In this document: piece by piece, positions 11,624 through 24,363 of the stretch
How the letters are laid out: every line of letters starts with the position of its first letter
Position numbering within the stretch: the first letter of the stretch is position 1
Assembly (NCBI GenBank): GCA_964017155.1
Contig: OZ024856.1
Coordinates: 932,501-996,500, forward strand
Length of the DNA: 64,000 nucleotides
Source: Oasisia sp. SBJ-2009
Taxonomy: Eukaryota > Annelida > Polychaeta > Sabellida > Siboglinidae
Direction: 5' to 3'
The notes under the pieces: generated by a model
What the model was told of the DNA's origin: nothing
The model's database searches: none
The model's input: only the letters and a program-made list of their open reading frames with translations
Translations under genes and position numbers: made by a program

Positions 11624-12003
11624 TCAGTTGGGGAAGCGTAAATGTCTGTCTACATTCTTTTCAACAGAATTCCGTACCGACCGGCGGGTAAACGGCGGGA
11701 GTATTAAGGAGCCACTAGCTAGATGAGGTGACGAGGCATTTGGCGACCTTAACAGGGTGATAGTTGGAGAAATCGAGGAAAACGACGACAAAGTCCGATC
11801 CGTCTACGGGGGATCAGTTGGGGAAGCGTAAATGTCTGTCTACATTCTTTTCAACATAATTCCGTACCGACCGGCGGGTAAACGGCGGGAGTAATAAGGA
11901 GCCACTAGCTAGATGAGGTGACGAGGCATTTGGCGACCTTAACAGGGTGATAGTTGGAGAAATCGAGGAAAACGACGACAAAGTCCGATCCGTCTACGGG
12001 GGA

Positions 12004-12304
12004 TCAGTTGGGGAAGCGGCGTGTCGAAACCAGGCCCGGTCGTGTGCGCCCAAGCCTGGTCGCGTTCCGAAGCGGCCCGGCCCGGCCCGGCCGCACGGCG
12101 AGGTGCGGTCCGGTCCGGCCGGGTCCCAGCGCGGCCAGGCCGGGCCAGGCCCGGGCCGGCGGAGGGAGAGAGACGTGAAAGACGGACTCGACGACGATAG
12201 AGATCACTTGTGTATGTAGACGAATGACCGACCGGGCGCTTCGTTTTGCCAACTTTTGGAAACAAATCGAGCAAAACGACTAAGTCCGATCCGTCTACGG
12301 GGGA
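12004..12304 (+). repeat. F subunit (301 bp), GTGTCG variant
   Basis: Partner of the copy at 7800, with the same rare variants. It is followed by an intact C1-C'' pair, where the 7800 copy has the fused pair. Confidence 0.9.
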
Positions 12305-13454
12305 TCAGTTCTGCGAATCGAGAAAAACGGCAAAGTTCGACGCGCCGGTCGGTCTTCTCGGGCGTGTGTCGCGCACGGGGAGTAACTACGACTCTCTCGA
12401 GGAAACCCAATGGCCGAGCGCGTCATTTGGCCAACTTTCGGAAAATCGAGGAAAACGACTAAGTCCTATTCGTCTACGGGGGATCAGTTCTGCGAATCGA
12501 GAAAAACGGCAAATTTCGACGCGCCGATCGGTCTTCTCGGGCGTGTATCGCGCACGGGGAGTAACTACGACTCTCTCGAGGAAGCCCAATGGCCGTGCAC
12601 GTCATTTTGCCAACTTTAGGAAAATCGAGGAAAACGACAAAATCCGATCCGTCTACGGGGGATCAGTTGGGGAAACGAGAATTTCTGTATAAACCTTTTT
12701 CCACAAAGTTCCGTGCCGTGCCATGCCGACCGGTGGGTAAACGGCGGGAGTAATAAGGAACCACTAATATAAAATCATTAGACGACGAGGGAGGCATTTC
12801 GCTACCTTAACAGGGTGATAGTCGGAAAAACTGAGAAAAACGACAAAGTCCCATCCGTCTACGAGGGATCAGTTGGGGAATCGTAAATGTCTGTCTACAT
12901 TCTTTTCAACATAATTCCGTACCGACCGGCGGGTAAACGGCGGGAGTAATGAGGAACCACTAACTAGATGAGGTGACGAGGCATTTGGCGACCTTAACAG
13001 GGTGATAGTTGGAGAAATCGAGGAAAACGACGACAAAGTCCCATCCGTCTACGGGGGATCAGTTGGGGAAGCGTAAATGTCTGTCTACATTCTTTTCAAC
13101 AGAATTCCGTACCGACCGGCGGGTAAACGGCGGGAGTATTAAGGAGCCACTAGCTAGATGAGGTGACGAGGCATTTGGCGACCTTAACAGGGTGATAGTT
13201 GGAGAAATCGAGGAAAACGACGACAAAGTCCGATCCGTCTACGGGGGATCAGTTGGGGAAACGAGAATTTGTGTTTAAACCTGTTTCAACAAAGTGCCGT
13301 GCCGCGCCGTGCCGACCGGTGGGTAAACGGCGGGAGTAAAAAGGAACCACTAATATAAAATCATTAGACGACGAGGGAGGCATTTGGCTACCTTAACAGG
13401 GTGATAGTCGGAAAAACTGAGAAAAACGACAAAGTCCCATCCGTCTACGGGGGA
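12004..13454 (+). repeat. F-family HOR copy, shortened to 7 subunits (1,451 bp)
   Basis: Order: F 12004 (301 bp, GTGTCGAAACCAGG variant shared with 7800), C 12305, C'' 12484, L2R2 12663, L1R1 12869 and 13059, L2R2 13249. Four subunits of the full form (L1R2, L1R1, C and D') are missing; the join lies inside the L1 half of 12869, where the array passes from the 10853-type to the AATGAGGA-type subunit. Confidence 0.88.
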
Positions 13455-13752
13455 TCAGTTGGGGAAGCGGCGTGCCGAAACCTGGCCCGGTCGTGTGCGC
13501 CGAAGCCTGGTCGCGTTCCGAAGCGGCCGGCCCGGCCCGGCCGCACGGCGAGGTGCGGTCCGGTCCGGCCGGGCCCAGCGCGGGTAGGCCGGGCACGGCC
13601 CGGCCGGCGGAGGGACAGAGACGGGAAAGACGGACTCGACGACAGTAGAGATCACTTGTGCATGTAGACGAATGACCGACCGGGCGCGTCGTTTTGCCAA
13701 CTTTTGGAAACAAATCGAGCAAAACGACTAAGTCCGATCCGTCTACGGGGGA
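13455..13752 (+). repeat. Representative F satellite subunit (298 bp) with GC-rich core
   Basis: Class F shares the first bases with L1 (TCAGTTGGGGAAGCG), then runs into a core dominated by CCCGG, GGCCGG and GGGCCC words at about 13481-13614. An AGACGGGAAAGACGGACTCG segment, GATCACTTGTGCATGTAGAC and a C-like end (TTTTGCCAACTTTTGGAAAC) follow, with an AAATCGAGCAAAACGACTAA motif and the common box. Eleven F copies occur, all before 31 kb, and each is followed by a C-class subunit. Confidence 0.92.
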
Positions 13753-15670
13753 TCAGTTCTGCGAATCGAGAAAAACGGCAAAGTTCGACGCGCCGGTCGG
13801 TCTTCTAGGGCGTGTGTCGCGCACGGGGAGTAACTACGACTCTCTCGAGGAAACCCAATGGCCGTGCGCGTCATTTGGCCAACTTTCGGAAAATCGAGGA
13901 AAACGACTAAGTCCTATTCGTCTACGGGGGATCAGTTCTGCGAATCGAGAAAAACGGCAAATTTCGACGCGCCGATCGGTCTTCTCGGGCGTGTGTCGCA
14001 CACGGGGAGTAACTACGACTCTCTCGAGGAAGCCCAATGGCCGTGCGCGTCATTTTGCCAACTTTAGGAAAATCGAAGAAAACGACAAAATCCGATCCGT
14101 CTACGGGGGATCAGTTGGGGAAACGAGAATTTCTGTATAAACCTTTTTCCACAAAGTTCCGTGCCGTGCCATGCCGACCGGTGGGTAAACGGCGGGAGTA
14201 ATAAGGAACCACTAATATAAAATCATTAGACGACGAGGGAGGCATTTCGCTACCTTAACAGGGTGATAGTCGGAAAAACTGAGAAAAACGACAAAGTCCC
14301 ATCCGTCTACGAGGGATCAGTTGGGGAATCGTAAATGTCTGTCTACATTCTTTTCAACATAATTCCGTACCGACCGGCGGGTAAACGGCGGGAGTAATAA
14401 GGAACCACTAATATAAAATCATCAGACCACGAGGGAGGCATTTGGCTACCTTAACAGGGTGATAGTCGGAAAAACTGAGAAAAACGACAAAGTCCCATCC
14501 GTCTACGGGGGATCAGTTGGGGAAGCGTAAATGTCTGTCTACATTCTTTTCAACATAATTCCGTACCGACCGGCGGGTAAACGGCGGGAGTAATAAGGAA
14601 ACACTAACTAGATGAGGTGACGAGGCATTTGGCGACCTTAACAGGGTGATAGTTGGAGAAATCGAGGAAAACGACAAAGTCCTATCCGTCTACGGGGGAT
14701 CAGTTCTGCGAATCGAGAAAAACGGCAAAGTTCGACGCGCCGGTCGGTCTTCTCGGGCGTGTGTCGCGCACGGGGAGTAACTACGACTCTCTCGAGGAAA
14801 CCCAATGGCCGTGCGCGTCATTTGGCCAACTTTCGGAAAATCGAGGAAAACGACAAAGTCCGATCCGTCTACGGGGGATCAGTTGGGGAAACGAGAATTT
14901 ATTTTTAAACCTGTTTCAACAAAGTGCCGTGCCGTGCCGTGCCGACCGTTGGGTAAACGGCGGGAGTAATAAGGAACCACTAATATAATATCATTAGACG
15001 ACGAGCGAGGCATTTTGCTACCTTAACAGGGTGTTAGTCGGAAAAACTGAGAAAAACGACAAAGTCCCATCCGTCTACAAGGGATCAGTTGGGGAAGCGT
15101 AAATGTCTGTCTACATTCTTTTCAACAGAATTCCGTACCGACCGGCGGGTAAACGGCGGGAGTAATGAGGAACCACTAACTAGATGAGGTGACGAGGCAT
15201 TTGGCGACCTTAACAGGGTGATAGTTGGAGAAATCGAGGAAAACGACGACAAAGTCCCATCCGTCTACGGGGGATCAGTTGGGGAAGCGTAAATGTCTGT
15301 CTACATTCTTTTCAACAGAATTCCGTACCGACCGGCGGGTAAACGGCGGGAGTATTAAGGAGCCACTAGCTAGATGAGGTGACGAGGCATTTGGCGACCT
15401 TAACAGGGTGATAGTTGGAGAAATCGAGGAAAACGACGACAAAGTCCGATCCGTCTACGGGGGATCAGTTGGGGAAACGAGAATTTGTGTTTAAACCTGT
15501 TTCAACAAAGTGCCGTGCCGCGCCGTGCCGACCGGTGGGTAAACGGCGGGAGTAAAAAGGAACCACTAATATAAAATCATTAGACGACGAGGGAGGCATT
15601 TGGCTACCTTAACAGGGTGATAGTCGGAAAAACTGAGAAAAACGACAAAGTCCCATCCGTCTACGGGGGA
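13455..15670 (+). repeat. F-family HOR copy, full 11-subunit form (2,216 bp)
   Basis: Order: F 13455, C 13753, C'' 13932, L2R2 14111, L1R2 14317, L1R1 14513 (187 bp), C 14700, D' 14879, L1R1 15085 and 15275, L2R2 15465. The lengths sum exactly to the F-to-F distance. I take this as the reference form of the second HOR family. Confidence 0.9.
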
Positions 15671-15968
15671 TCAGTTGGGGAAGCGGCGTGCCGAAACCTG
15701 GCCCGGTCGTGTGCGCCGAAGCCTGGTCGCGTTCCGAAGCGGCCGGCCCGGCCCGGCCGCACGGCGAGGTGCGGTCCGGTCCGGCCGGGCCCAGCGCGGG
15801 TAGGCCGGGCACGGCCCGGCCGGCGGAGGGACAGAGACGGGAAAGACGGACTCGACGACAGAAGAGATCACTTGTGCATGTAGACGAATGACCGACCGGG
15901 CGCGTCGTTTTGCCAACTTTTGGAAACAAATCGAGCAAAACGACTAAGTCCGATCCGTCTACGGGGGA
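15671..15968 (+). repeat. F subunit (298 bp)
   Basis: Same form as 9991 and 13455, with one private change, GACGACAGAAGAG instead of GACGACAGTAGAG. It heads the segment that then switches to the 16-subunit family. Confidence 0.9.
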
Positions 15969-16532
15969 TCAGTTCTGCGAATCGAGAAAAACGGCAAAGT
16001 TCGACGCGCCGGTCGGTCTTCTAGGGCGTGTGTCGCGCACGGGGAGTAACTACGACTCTCTCGAGGAAACCCAATGGCCGTGCGCGTCATTTGGCCAACT
16101 TTCGGAAAATCGAGGAAAACGACTAAGTCCTATTCGTCTACGGGGGATCAGTTCTGCGAATCGAGAAAAACGGCAAATTTCGACGCGCCGATCGGTCTTC
16201 TCGGGCGTGTGTCGCACACGGGGAGTAACTACGACTCTCTCGAGGAAGCCCAATGGCCGTGCGCGTCATTTTGCCAACTTTAGGAAAATCGAAGAAAACG
16301 ACAAAATCCGATCCGTCTACGGGGGATCAGTTGGGGAAACGAGAATTTCTGTATAAACCTTTTTCCACAAAGTTCCGTGCCGTGCCATGCCGACCGGTGG
16401 GTAAACGGCTGGAGTAAAAAGGAACCACTAATATAAAATCATTAGACGACGAGGGAGGCATTTGGCTACCTTAACAGGGTGATAGTCGGAAAAACTGAGA
16501 AAAACGACAAAGTCCCATCCGTCTACGGGGGA
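15671..16532 (+). repeat. F-family HOR start joined to the 16-subunit family
   Basis: F 15671, C 15969, C'' 16148 and L2R2 16327 follow the F-family order. The L2R2 then carries the GGCTGGAG and GCATTTGGC markers of the 16-subunit family instead of GGCGGGAG and GCATTTCGC. The following subunit at 16533 is of the 16-subunit family, so the family switch lies within 16327-16532. The same switch recurs at 31312-31517. Confidence 0.87.
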
Positions 16533-19500
16533 TCAGTTGGGGAAGCGTAAATGTCTGTCTACATTCTTTTCAACAGAATTCCGTACCGACCGGCGGGTAA
16601 ACGGCGGGAGTATTAAGGAGCCACTAGCTAGATGAGGTGACGAGGCATTTGGCGACCTTAACAGGGTGATAGTTGGAGAAATCGAGGAAAACGACGACAA
16701 AGTCCGATCCGTCTACGGGGGATCAGTTGGGGAAGCGTAAATGTCTGTCTACATTCTTTTCAACAGAATTCCGTGCCGACCGGTGGGTAAACGGCGGGAG
16801 TATTAAGGAGCCACTAGCTAGATGAGGTGACGAGGCATTTGGCGACCTTAACAGGGTGATAGTTGGAGAAATCGAGGAAAACGACGACAAAGTCCGATCC
16901 GTCTACGGGGGATCAGTTGGGGAAGCGTAAATGTCGGTCTACATTCTTTTCAACATAATTCCGTGCCGACCGGTGTGTAAACGGCGGGAGTAATAAGGAA
17001 CCACTAGCTAGATGAGGTGACGAGGCATTTGGCGACCTTAACAGGGTGATAGTTGGAGAAATCGAGGAAAACGACGACAAAGTCCGATCCGTCTACGGGG
17101 GATCAGTTGGGGAAGCGTAAATGTCTGTCTACATTCTTTTCAACAGAATTCCTTATCGACCGGCGGGTAAACGGCGGGAGTAATAAGGAACCACTAATAT
17201 AAAATCATTAGACGACGAGCGAGACATTTGGCTACCTTAACAGGGTGATAGTCGGAAAAACTGAGAAAAACGACACAAAGTCCCATCCGTCTACGGGGGA
17301 TCAGTTGGGGAAGCGTAAATGTCTGTCTACATTCTTTTCAACAAAATTCCGTGCCGACCGGTAGGTAAACGGCGGGAGTAATAAGGAACCACTAGATAGA
17401 TGAGGTGACGAGGCATTTGGCGACTATAACAAGGTGATAGTTGGAGAAATCGAGGAAAACGACGACACAGTCCGATCCGTCTACGGGGAAACAGTTGGGG
17501 AATCGTAGATGTATGTCTACATTCTTTTCAACATAATTCCGTACCGACCGGCGGGTAAACGGCGGGAGTAATAAGGAAACACTAACTAGATGAGGTGACG
17601 AGGCATTTGGCGACCTTAACAGGGTGATAGTTGGAGAAATCGAGGAAAACGACGACAAAGTCCGATCCGTCTACGGGGGATCAGTTGGGGAAGCGTAAAT
17701 GTCTGTCTACATTCTTTTCAACATAATTCCGTGCCGACCGGTGGGTAAACGGCGGGAGTAATAAGGAACCACTTGCTAGATGAGGTGACGAGGCATTTGG
17801 CGGCCTTAACAGGGTGATAGTTGGAGAAATCGAGGAAAACGACTACAAAGTCCGATCCGTCTACGGGGGATCAGTTGGGGAATCGTAAATGTTTGTCTAC
17901 ATTCTTTTCAACATGATTCCGTGCCGACCGGTGGGTAAACGGCGGGAGTAATAAGGAACCACTAGCTAGATCAGGTGACGAGGCATTTGGCGACCTTAAC
18001 AGGGTGATAGTTGGAGAAATCGAGGAAAACGACGACAAAGTCCGATCCGTCTAGGGGGGATCAGTTGGGGAAACGAGAATTTCTGTTTAAACCTGTTTCA
18101 ACAAAGTGCCGTGCCGCGCCGTGCCGACCGGTGGGTAAACGGCGGGAGTAAAAAGGAACCACTAATATAAAATCATTAGACGACGAGCGAGGCATTGGGC
18201 TACCTTAACAGGGTGATAGTCGGAAAAACTGAGAAAAACGACAAAGTCCCATCCGTCTACGAGGGATCAGTTGGGGAATCGTAAATGTCTGTCTACATTC
18301 TTTTCAACATAATTCCGTACCGACCGGCGGGTAAACGGCGGGAGTAATAAGGAACCACTAATATAAAATCATTAGACCACGAGGGAGGCATTTGGTTACC
18401 TTAACAGGGTGATAGTCGGAAAAACTGAGAAAAACGACAAAGTCCGATCCGTCTACGGGGGATCAGTTCTGCGAATCGAGAAAAACGGCAAAGTTCGACG
18501 CGCCGGTCGGTCTTCTCGGGCGTGTGTCGCGCACGGGGAGTAACTACGACTCTCTCGAGGAAGCCCAATGGCCGTGCGCGTCATTTTGCCAACTTTAGGA
18601 AAATCGAAGAAAACGACAAAATCCGATCCGTCTACGGGGGATCAGTTGGGGAAACGAGAATCTCTGTATAAACCTTTTTCCACAAAGTTCCGTGCCGTGC
18701 CATGCCGACCGGTGGGTAAACGGCTGGAGTAAAAAGGAACCACTAATATAAAATCATTAGACGACGAGGGAGGCATTTGGCTACCTTAACAGGGTGATAG
18801 TCGGAAAAACTGAGAAAAACGACAAAGTCCCATCCGTCTACGGGGGATCAGTTGGGGAAGCGTAAATGTCTGTCTACATTCTTTTCAACAGAATTCCGTG
18901 CCGACCGGTGGGTAAACGGCGGGAGTATTAAGGAGCCACTAGCTAGATGAGGTGACGAGGCATTTGGCGACCTTAACAGGGTGATAGTTGGAGAAATCGA
19001 GGAAAACGACGACAAAGTCCGATCCGTCTACGGGGGATCAGTTGGGGAAGCGTAAATGTCGGTCTACATTCTTTTCAACATAATTCCGTGCCGACCGGTG
19101 TGTAAACGGCGGGAGTAATAAGGAACCACTAGCTAGATGAGGTGACGAGGCATTTGGCGACCTTAACAGGGTGATAGTTGGAGAAATCGAGGAAAACGAC
19201 GACAAAGTCCGATCCGTCTACGGGGGATCAGTTGGGGAAGCGTACATGTCTGTCTACATTCTTTTCAACAGAATTCCTTATCGACCGGCGGGTAAACGGC
19301 GGGAGTAATAAGGAACCACTAATATAAAATCATTAGACGACGAGCGAGGCATTTGGCTACCTTAACAGGGTGATAGTCGGAAAAACTGAGAAAAACGACA
19401 CAAAGTCCCATCCGTCTACGGGGGATCAGTTGGGGAAGCGTAAATGTCTGTCTACATTCTTTTCAACAAAATTCCGTGCCGACCGGTAGGTAAACGGCGG

Positions 19501-20380
19501 GAGTAATAAGGAACCACTAGCTAGATGAGGTGACGAGGCATTTGGCGACTTTAACAAGGTGATAGTTGGAGAAATCGAGGAAAACAACGACACAGTCCGA
19601 TCCGTCTACGGGGGAACAGTTGGGGAATCGTAGATGTCTGTCTACACTCTTTTCAACATAATTCCGTACCGACCGGCGGGTAAACGGCGGGAGTAATAAG
19701 GAAACACTAACTAGATGAGGTGACGAGGCATTTGGCGACCTTAACAGGGTGATAGTTGGAGAAATCGAGGAAAACGACTACAAAGTCCGATCCGTCTACG
19801 GGGGATCAGTTGGGGAATCGTAAATGTTTGTCTACATTCTTTTCAACATGATTCCGTGCCGACCGGCGGGTAAACGGCGGGAGTAATAAGGAAACACTAA
19901 CTAGATGAGGTGACGAGGCATTTGGCGACCTTAACAGGGTGATAGTTGGAGAAATCGAGGAAAACGACTACAAAGTCCTATCCGTCTACGGGGGATCAGT
20001 TCTGCGAATCGAGAAAAACGGCAAAGTTCGACGCGCCGGTCGGTCTTCTCGGGCGTGTGTCGCGCACGGGGAGTAACTACGACTCTCTCGAGGAAGCCCA
20101 ATGGCCGTGCGCGTCATTTTGCCAACTTTAGGAAAATCGAAGAAAACGACAAAATCCGATCCGTCTACGGGGGATCAGTTGGGGAAACGAGAATCTCTGT
20201 ATAAACCTTTTTCCACAAAGTTCCGTGCCGTGCCATGCCGACCGGTGGGTAAACGGCTGGAGTAAAAAGGAACCACTAATATAAAATCATTAGACGACGA
20301 GGGAGGCATTTGGCTACCTTAACAGGGTGATAGTCGGAAAAACTGAGAAAAACGACAAAGTCCCATCCGTCTACGGGGGA
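16533..20380 (+). repeat. Scrambled derivative of the 16-subunit HOR family
   Basis: Subunit starts: 16533, 16723, 16913, 17103 (L1R2), 17301, 17491, 17681, 17871, 18061 (L2R2), 18267 (L1R2), 18463 (C), 18642 (L2R2), 18848, 19038, 19228 (L1R2), 19426, 19616, 19806, 19996 (C), 20175 (L2R2). Variants identify the HOR positions, which follow the regular order except for jumps: between 17491 and 17681 four positions including C and D are skipped, at 18848 one position is skipped, and at 19996 the array jumps seven positions to the second C. Confidence 0.86.
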
Positions 20381-23300
20381 TCAGTTGGGGAAGCGTAAAT
20401 GTCTGTCTACATTCTTTTCAACAGAATTCCGTACCGACCGGCGGGTAAACGGCGGGAGTATTAAGGAACCACTAATATAAAATCATCAGACCACGAGGGA
20501 GGCATATGGCTACCTTAACAGGGTGATAGTCGGAAAAACTGAGAAAAACGACAAAGTCCCATCCGTCTACGGGGGATCAGTTGGGGAAGCGTAAATGTCT
20601 GTCTACATTCTTTTCAACATAATTCCGTACCGACCGGCGGGTAAACGGCGGGAGTAATAAGGAAACACTAACTAGATGAGGTGACGAGGCATTTGGCGAC
20701 CTTAACAGGGTGATAGTTGGAGAAATCGAGGAAAACGACAAAGTCCTATCCGTCTACGGGGGATCAGTTCTGCGAATCGAGAAAAACGGCAAAGTTCGAC
20801 GCGCCGGTCGGTCTTCTCGGGCGTGTGTCGCGCACGGGGAGTAACTACGACTCTCTCGAGGAAACCCAATGGCCGTGCGCGTCATTTGGCCAACTTTCGG
20901 AAAATCGAGGAAAACGACAAAGTCCGATCCGTCTACGGGGGATCAGTTGGGGAAACGAGAATTTATTTTTAAACCTGTTTCAACAAAGTGCCGTGCCGTG
21001 CCGTGCCGACCGTTGGGTAAACGGCGGGAGTAATAAGGAACCACTAATATAATATCATTAGACGACGAGCGAGGCATTTTGCTACCTTAACAGGGTGTTA
21101 GTCGGAAAAACTGAGAAAAACGACAAAGTCCCATCCGTCTACAAGGGGTCAGTTGGGGAAGCGTAAATGTCTGTCTACATTCTTTTCAACAGAATTCCGT
21201 ACCGACCGGCGGGTAAACGGCAGGAGTAATGAGGAACCACTAACTAGATGAGGTGACGAGGCATTTGGCGACCTTAACAGGGTGATAGTTGGAGAAATCG
21301 AAGAAAACGACAAAATCCGATCCGTCTACGGGGGATCAGTTGGGGAAACGAGAATCTCTGTATAAACCTTTTTCCACAAAGTTCCGTGCCGTGCCATGCC
21401 GACCGGTGGGTAAACGGCTGGAGTAAAAAGGAACCACTAATATAAAATCATTAGACGACGAGGGAGGCATTTGGCTACCTTAACAGGGTGATAGTCGGAA
21501 AAACTGAGAAAAACGACAAAGTCCCATCCGTCTACGGGGGATCAGTTGGGGAAGCGTAAATGTCTGTCTACATTCTTTTCAACATGATTCCGTGCCGACC
21601 GGCGGGTAAACGGCGGGAGTAATAAGGAAACACTAACTAGATGAGGTGACGAGGCATTTGGCGACCTTAACAGGGTGATAGTTGGAGAAATCGAGGAAAA
21701 CGACTACAAAGTCCTATCCGTCTACGGGGGATCAGTTCTGCGAATCGAGAAAAACGGCAAAGTTCGACGCGCCGGTCGGTCTTCTCGGGCGTGTGTCGCG
21801 CACGGGGAGTAACTACGACTCTCTCGAGGAAACCCAATGGCCGTGCGCGTCATTTGGCCAACTTTCGGAAAATCGAGGAAAACGACAAAGTCCGATCCGT
21901 CTACGGGGGATCAGTTGGGGAAACGAGAATTTATTTTTAAACCTGTTTCAACAAAGTGCCGTGCCGTGCCGTGCCGACCGTTGGGTAAACGGCGGGAGTA
22001 ATAAGGAACCACTAATATAATATCATTAGACGACGAGCGAGGCATTTTGCTACCTTAACAGGGTGTTAGTCGGAAAAACTGAGAAAAACGACAAAGTCCC
22101 ATCCGTCTACAAGGGATCAGTTGGGGAAGCGTAAATGTCTGTCTACATTCTTTTCAACAGAATTCCGTACCGACCGGCGGGTAAACGGCAGGAGTAATGA
22201 GGAACCACTAACTAGATGAGGTGACGAGGCATTTGGCGACCTTAACAGGGTGATAGTTGGAGAAATCGAGGAAAACGACGACAAAGTCCGATCCGTCTAC
22301 GGGGGATCAGTTGGGGAAGCGTAAATGTCTGTCTACATTCTTTTCAACATAATTCCGTGCCGACCGGTGGGTAAACGGCGGGAGTAATAAGGAACCACTT
22401 GCTAGATGAGGTGACGAGGCATTTGGCGGCCTTAACAGGGTGATAGTTGGAGAAATCGAGGAAAACGACTACAAAGTCCGATCCGTCTACGGGGGATCAG
22501 TTGGGGAATCGTAAATGTTTGTCTACATTCTTTTCAACATGATTCCGTGCCGACCGGTGGGTAAACGGCGGGAGTAATAAGGAACCACTAGCTAGATCAG
22601 GTGACGAGGCATTTGGCGACCTTAACAGGGTGATAGTTGGAGAAATCGAGGAAAACGACGACAAAGTCCGATCCGTCTAGGGGGGATCAGTTGGGGAAAC
22701 GAGAATTTCTGTTTAAACCTGTTTCAACAAAGTGCCGTGCCGCGCCGTGCCGACCGGTGGGTAAACGGCGGGAGTAAAAAGGAACCACTAATATAAAATC
22801 ATTAGACGACGAGCGAGGCATTGGGCTACCTTAACAGGGTGATAGTCGGAAAAACTGAGAAAAACGACAAAGTCCCATCCGTCTACGAGGGATCAGTTGG
22901 GGAATCGTAAATGTCTGTCTACATTCTTTTCAACATAATTCCGTACCGACCGGCGGGTAAACGGCGGGAGTAATAAGGAACCACTAATATAAAATCATTA
23001 GACCACGAGGGAGGCATTTGGTTACCTTAACAGGGTGATAGTCGGAAAAACTGAGAAAAACGACAAAGTCCGATCCGTCTACGGGGGATCAGTTCTGCGA
23101 ATCGAGAAAAACGGCAAAGTTCGACGCGCCGGTCGGTCTTCTCGGGCGTGTGTCGCGCACGGGGAGTAACTACGACTCTCTCGAGGAAGCCCAATGGCCG
23201 TGCGCGTCATTTTGCCAACTTTAGGAAAATCGAAGAAAACGACAAAATCCGATCCGTCTACGGGGGATCAGTTGGGGAAACGAGAATCTCTGTATAAACC

Positions 23301-24065
23301 TTTTTCCACAAAGTTCCGTGCCGTGCCATGCCGACCGGTGGGTAAACGGCTGGAGTAAAAAGGAACCACTAATATAAAATCATTAGACGACGAGGGAGGC
23401 ATTTGGCTACCTTAACAGGGTGATAGTCGGAAAAACTGAGAAAAACGACAAAGTCCCATCCGTCTACGGGGGATCAGTTGGGGAAGCGTAAATGTCTGTC
23501 TACATTCTTTTCAACAGAATTCCGTACCGACCGGCGGGTAAACGGCGGGAGTATTAAGGAACCACTAATATAAAATCATCAGACCACGAGGGAGGCATTT
23601 GGCTACCTTAACAGGGTGATAGTCGGAAAAACTGAGAAAAACGACAAAGTCCCATCCGTCTACGGGGGATCAGTTGGGGAAGCGTAAATGTCTGTCTACA
23701 TTCTTTTCAACAGAATTCCGTACCGACCGGCGGGTAAACGGCGGGAGTATTAAGGAGCCACTAGCTAGATGAGGTGACGAGGCATTTGGCGACCTTAACA
23801 GGGTGATAGTTGGAGAAATCGAGGAAAACGACGACAAAGTCCGATCCGTCTACGGGGGATCAGTTGGGGAAACGAGAATTTGTGTTTAAACCTGTTTCAA
23901 CAAAGTGCCGTGCCGCGCCGTGCCGACCGGTGGGTAAACGGCGGGAGTAAAAAGGAACCACTAATATAAAATCATTAGACGACGAGGGAGGCATTTGGCT
24001 ACCTTAACAGGGTGATAGTCGGAAAAACTGAGAAAAACGACAAAGTCCCATCCGTCTACGGGGGA
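20381..24065 (+). repeat. Mosaic of both HOR families
   Basis: Starts: 20381 L1R2 hybrid, 20577 L1R1, 20764 C, 20943 D', 21149 R1/C'' hybrid, 21336 L2R2, 21542 L1R1 hybrid, 21732 C, 21911 D', 22117, 22307 and 22497 L1R1, 22687 L2R2, 22893 L1R2, 23089 C, 23268 L2R2, 23474 L1R2 hybrid, 23670 L1R1, 23860 L2R2. The run 20577-21148 has F-family markers (TTTATTTTTAAACC); 22117-23473 has 16-subunit-family markers; from about 23474 F-family markers return. Confidence 0.86.
21149..21335 (+). repeat. Hybrid subunit, R1 joined to the end of C'' (187 bp)
   Basis: It begins as an AATGAGGA-type L1R1. At about 21290-21302 it changes to AAATCGAAGAAAACGACAAA and ATCCG, which are markers of C''. The switch lies in the AAATCGA stretch that R1 and C share, and the next subunit (21336, TCTCTGTATAAACC) is the one that normally follows C''. 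Confidence 0.86.
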
Positions 24066-24363
24066 TCAGTTGGGGAAGCGGCGTGCCGAAACCTGGCCCG
24101 GTCGTGTGCGCCGAAGCCTGGTCGCGTTCCGAAGCGGCCGGCCCGGCCCGGCCGCACGGCGAGGTGCGGTCCGGTCCGGCCGGGCCCAGCGCGGGTAGGC
24201 CGGGCACGGCCCGGCCGGCGGAGGGACAGAGACGGGAAAGACGGACTCGACGACAGTAGAGATCACTTGTGCATGTAGACGAATGACCGACCGGGCGCGT
24301 CGTTTTGCCAACTTTTGGAAACAAATCGAGCAAAACGACTAAGTCCGATCCGTCTACGGGGGA
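24066..24363 (+). repeat. F subunit (298 bp)
   Basis: Common form, reached from a 16-subunit-family block through L2R2 23860. It is followed by a C1-C'' pair. Confidence 0.9.

Larger units (their letters stand above)
9991..12003 (+). repeat. F-family HOR copy, 10 subunits (2,013 bp)
   Basis: Order: F 9991, C 10289, C'' 10468, L2R2 10647, L1R2 10853, L1R1 11049 (187 bp, missing one GAC), C 11236, D'-type L2R2 11415 (209 bp, contains a conversion patch), L1R1 11624 and 11814. Compared with the 11-subunit form at 13455 it lacks the final TTTGTGTTTAAACC L2R2 and ends in different L1R1 variants copied from a segment like 7420-7799. Confidence 0.88.

Noticed and set aside
13481..13614. G-quadruplex in the F core
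   Set aside because: There are several GGG runs, but at least one loop is too long for a convincing quadruplex. A GC-rich stem is more likely.
20120..20140. Telomere-like TTTAGG
   Set aside because: It is a single TTTAGGAAAATC in C'' units with no tandem TTTAGGG.
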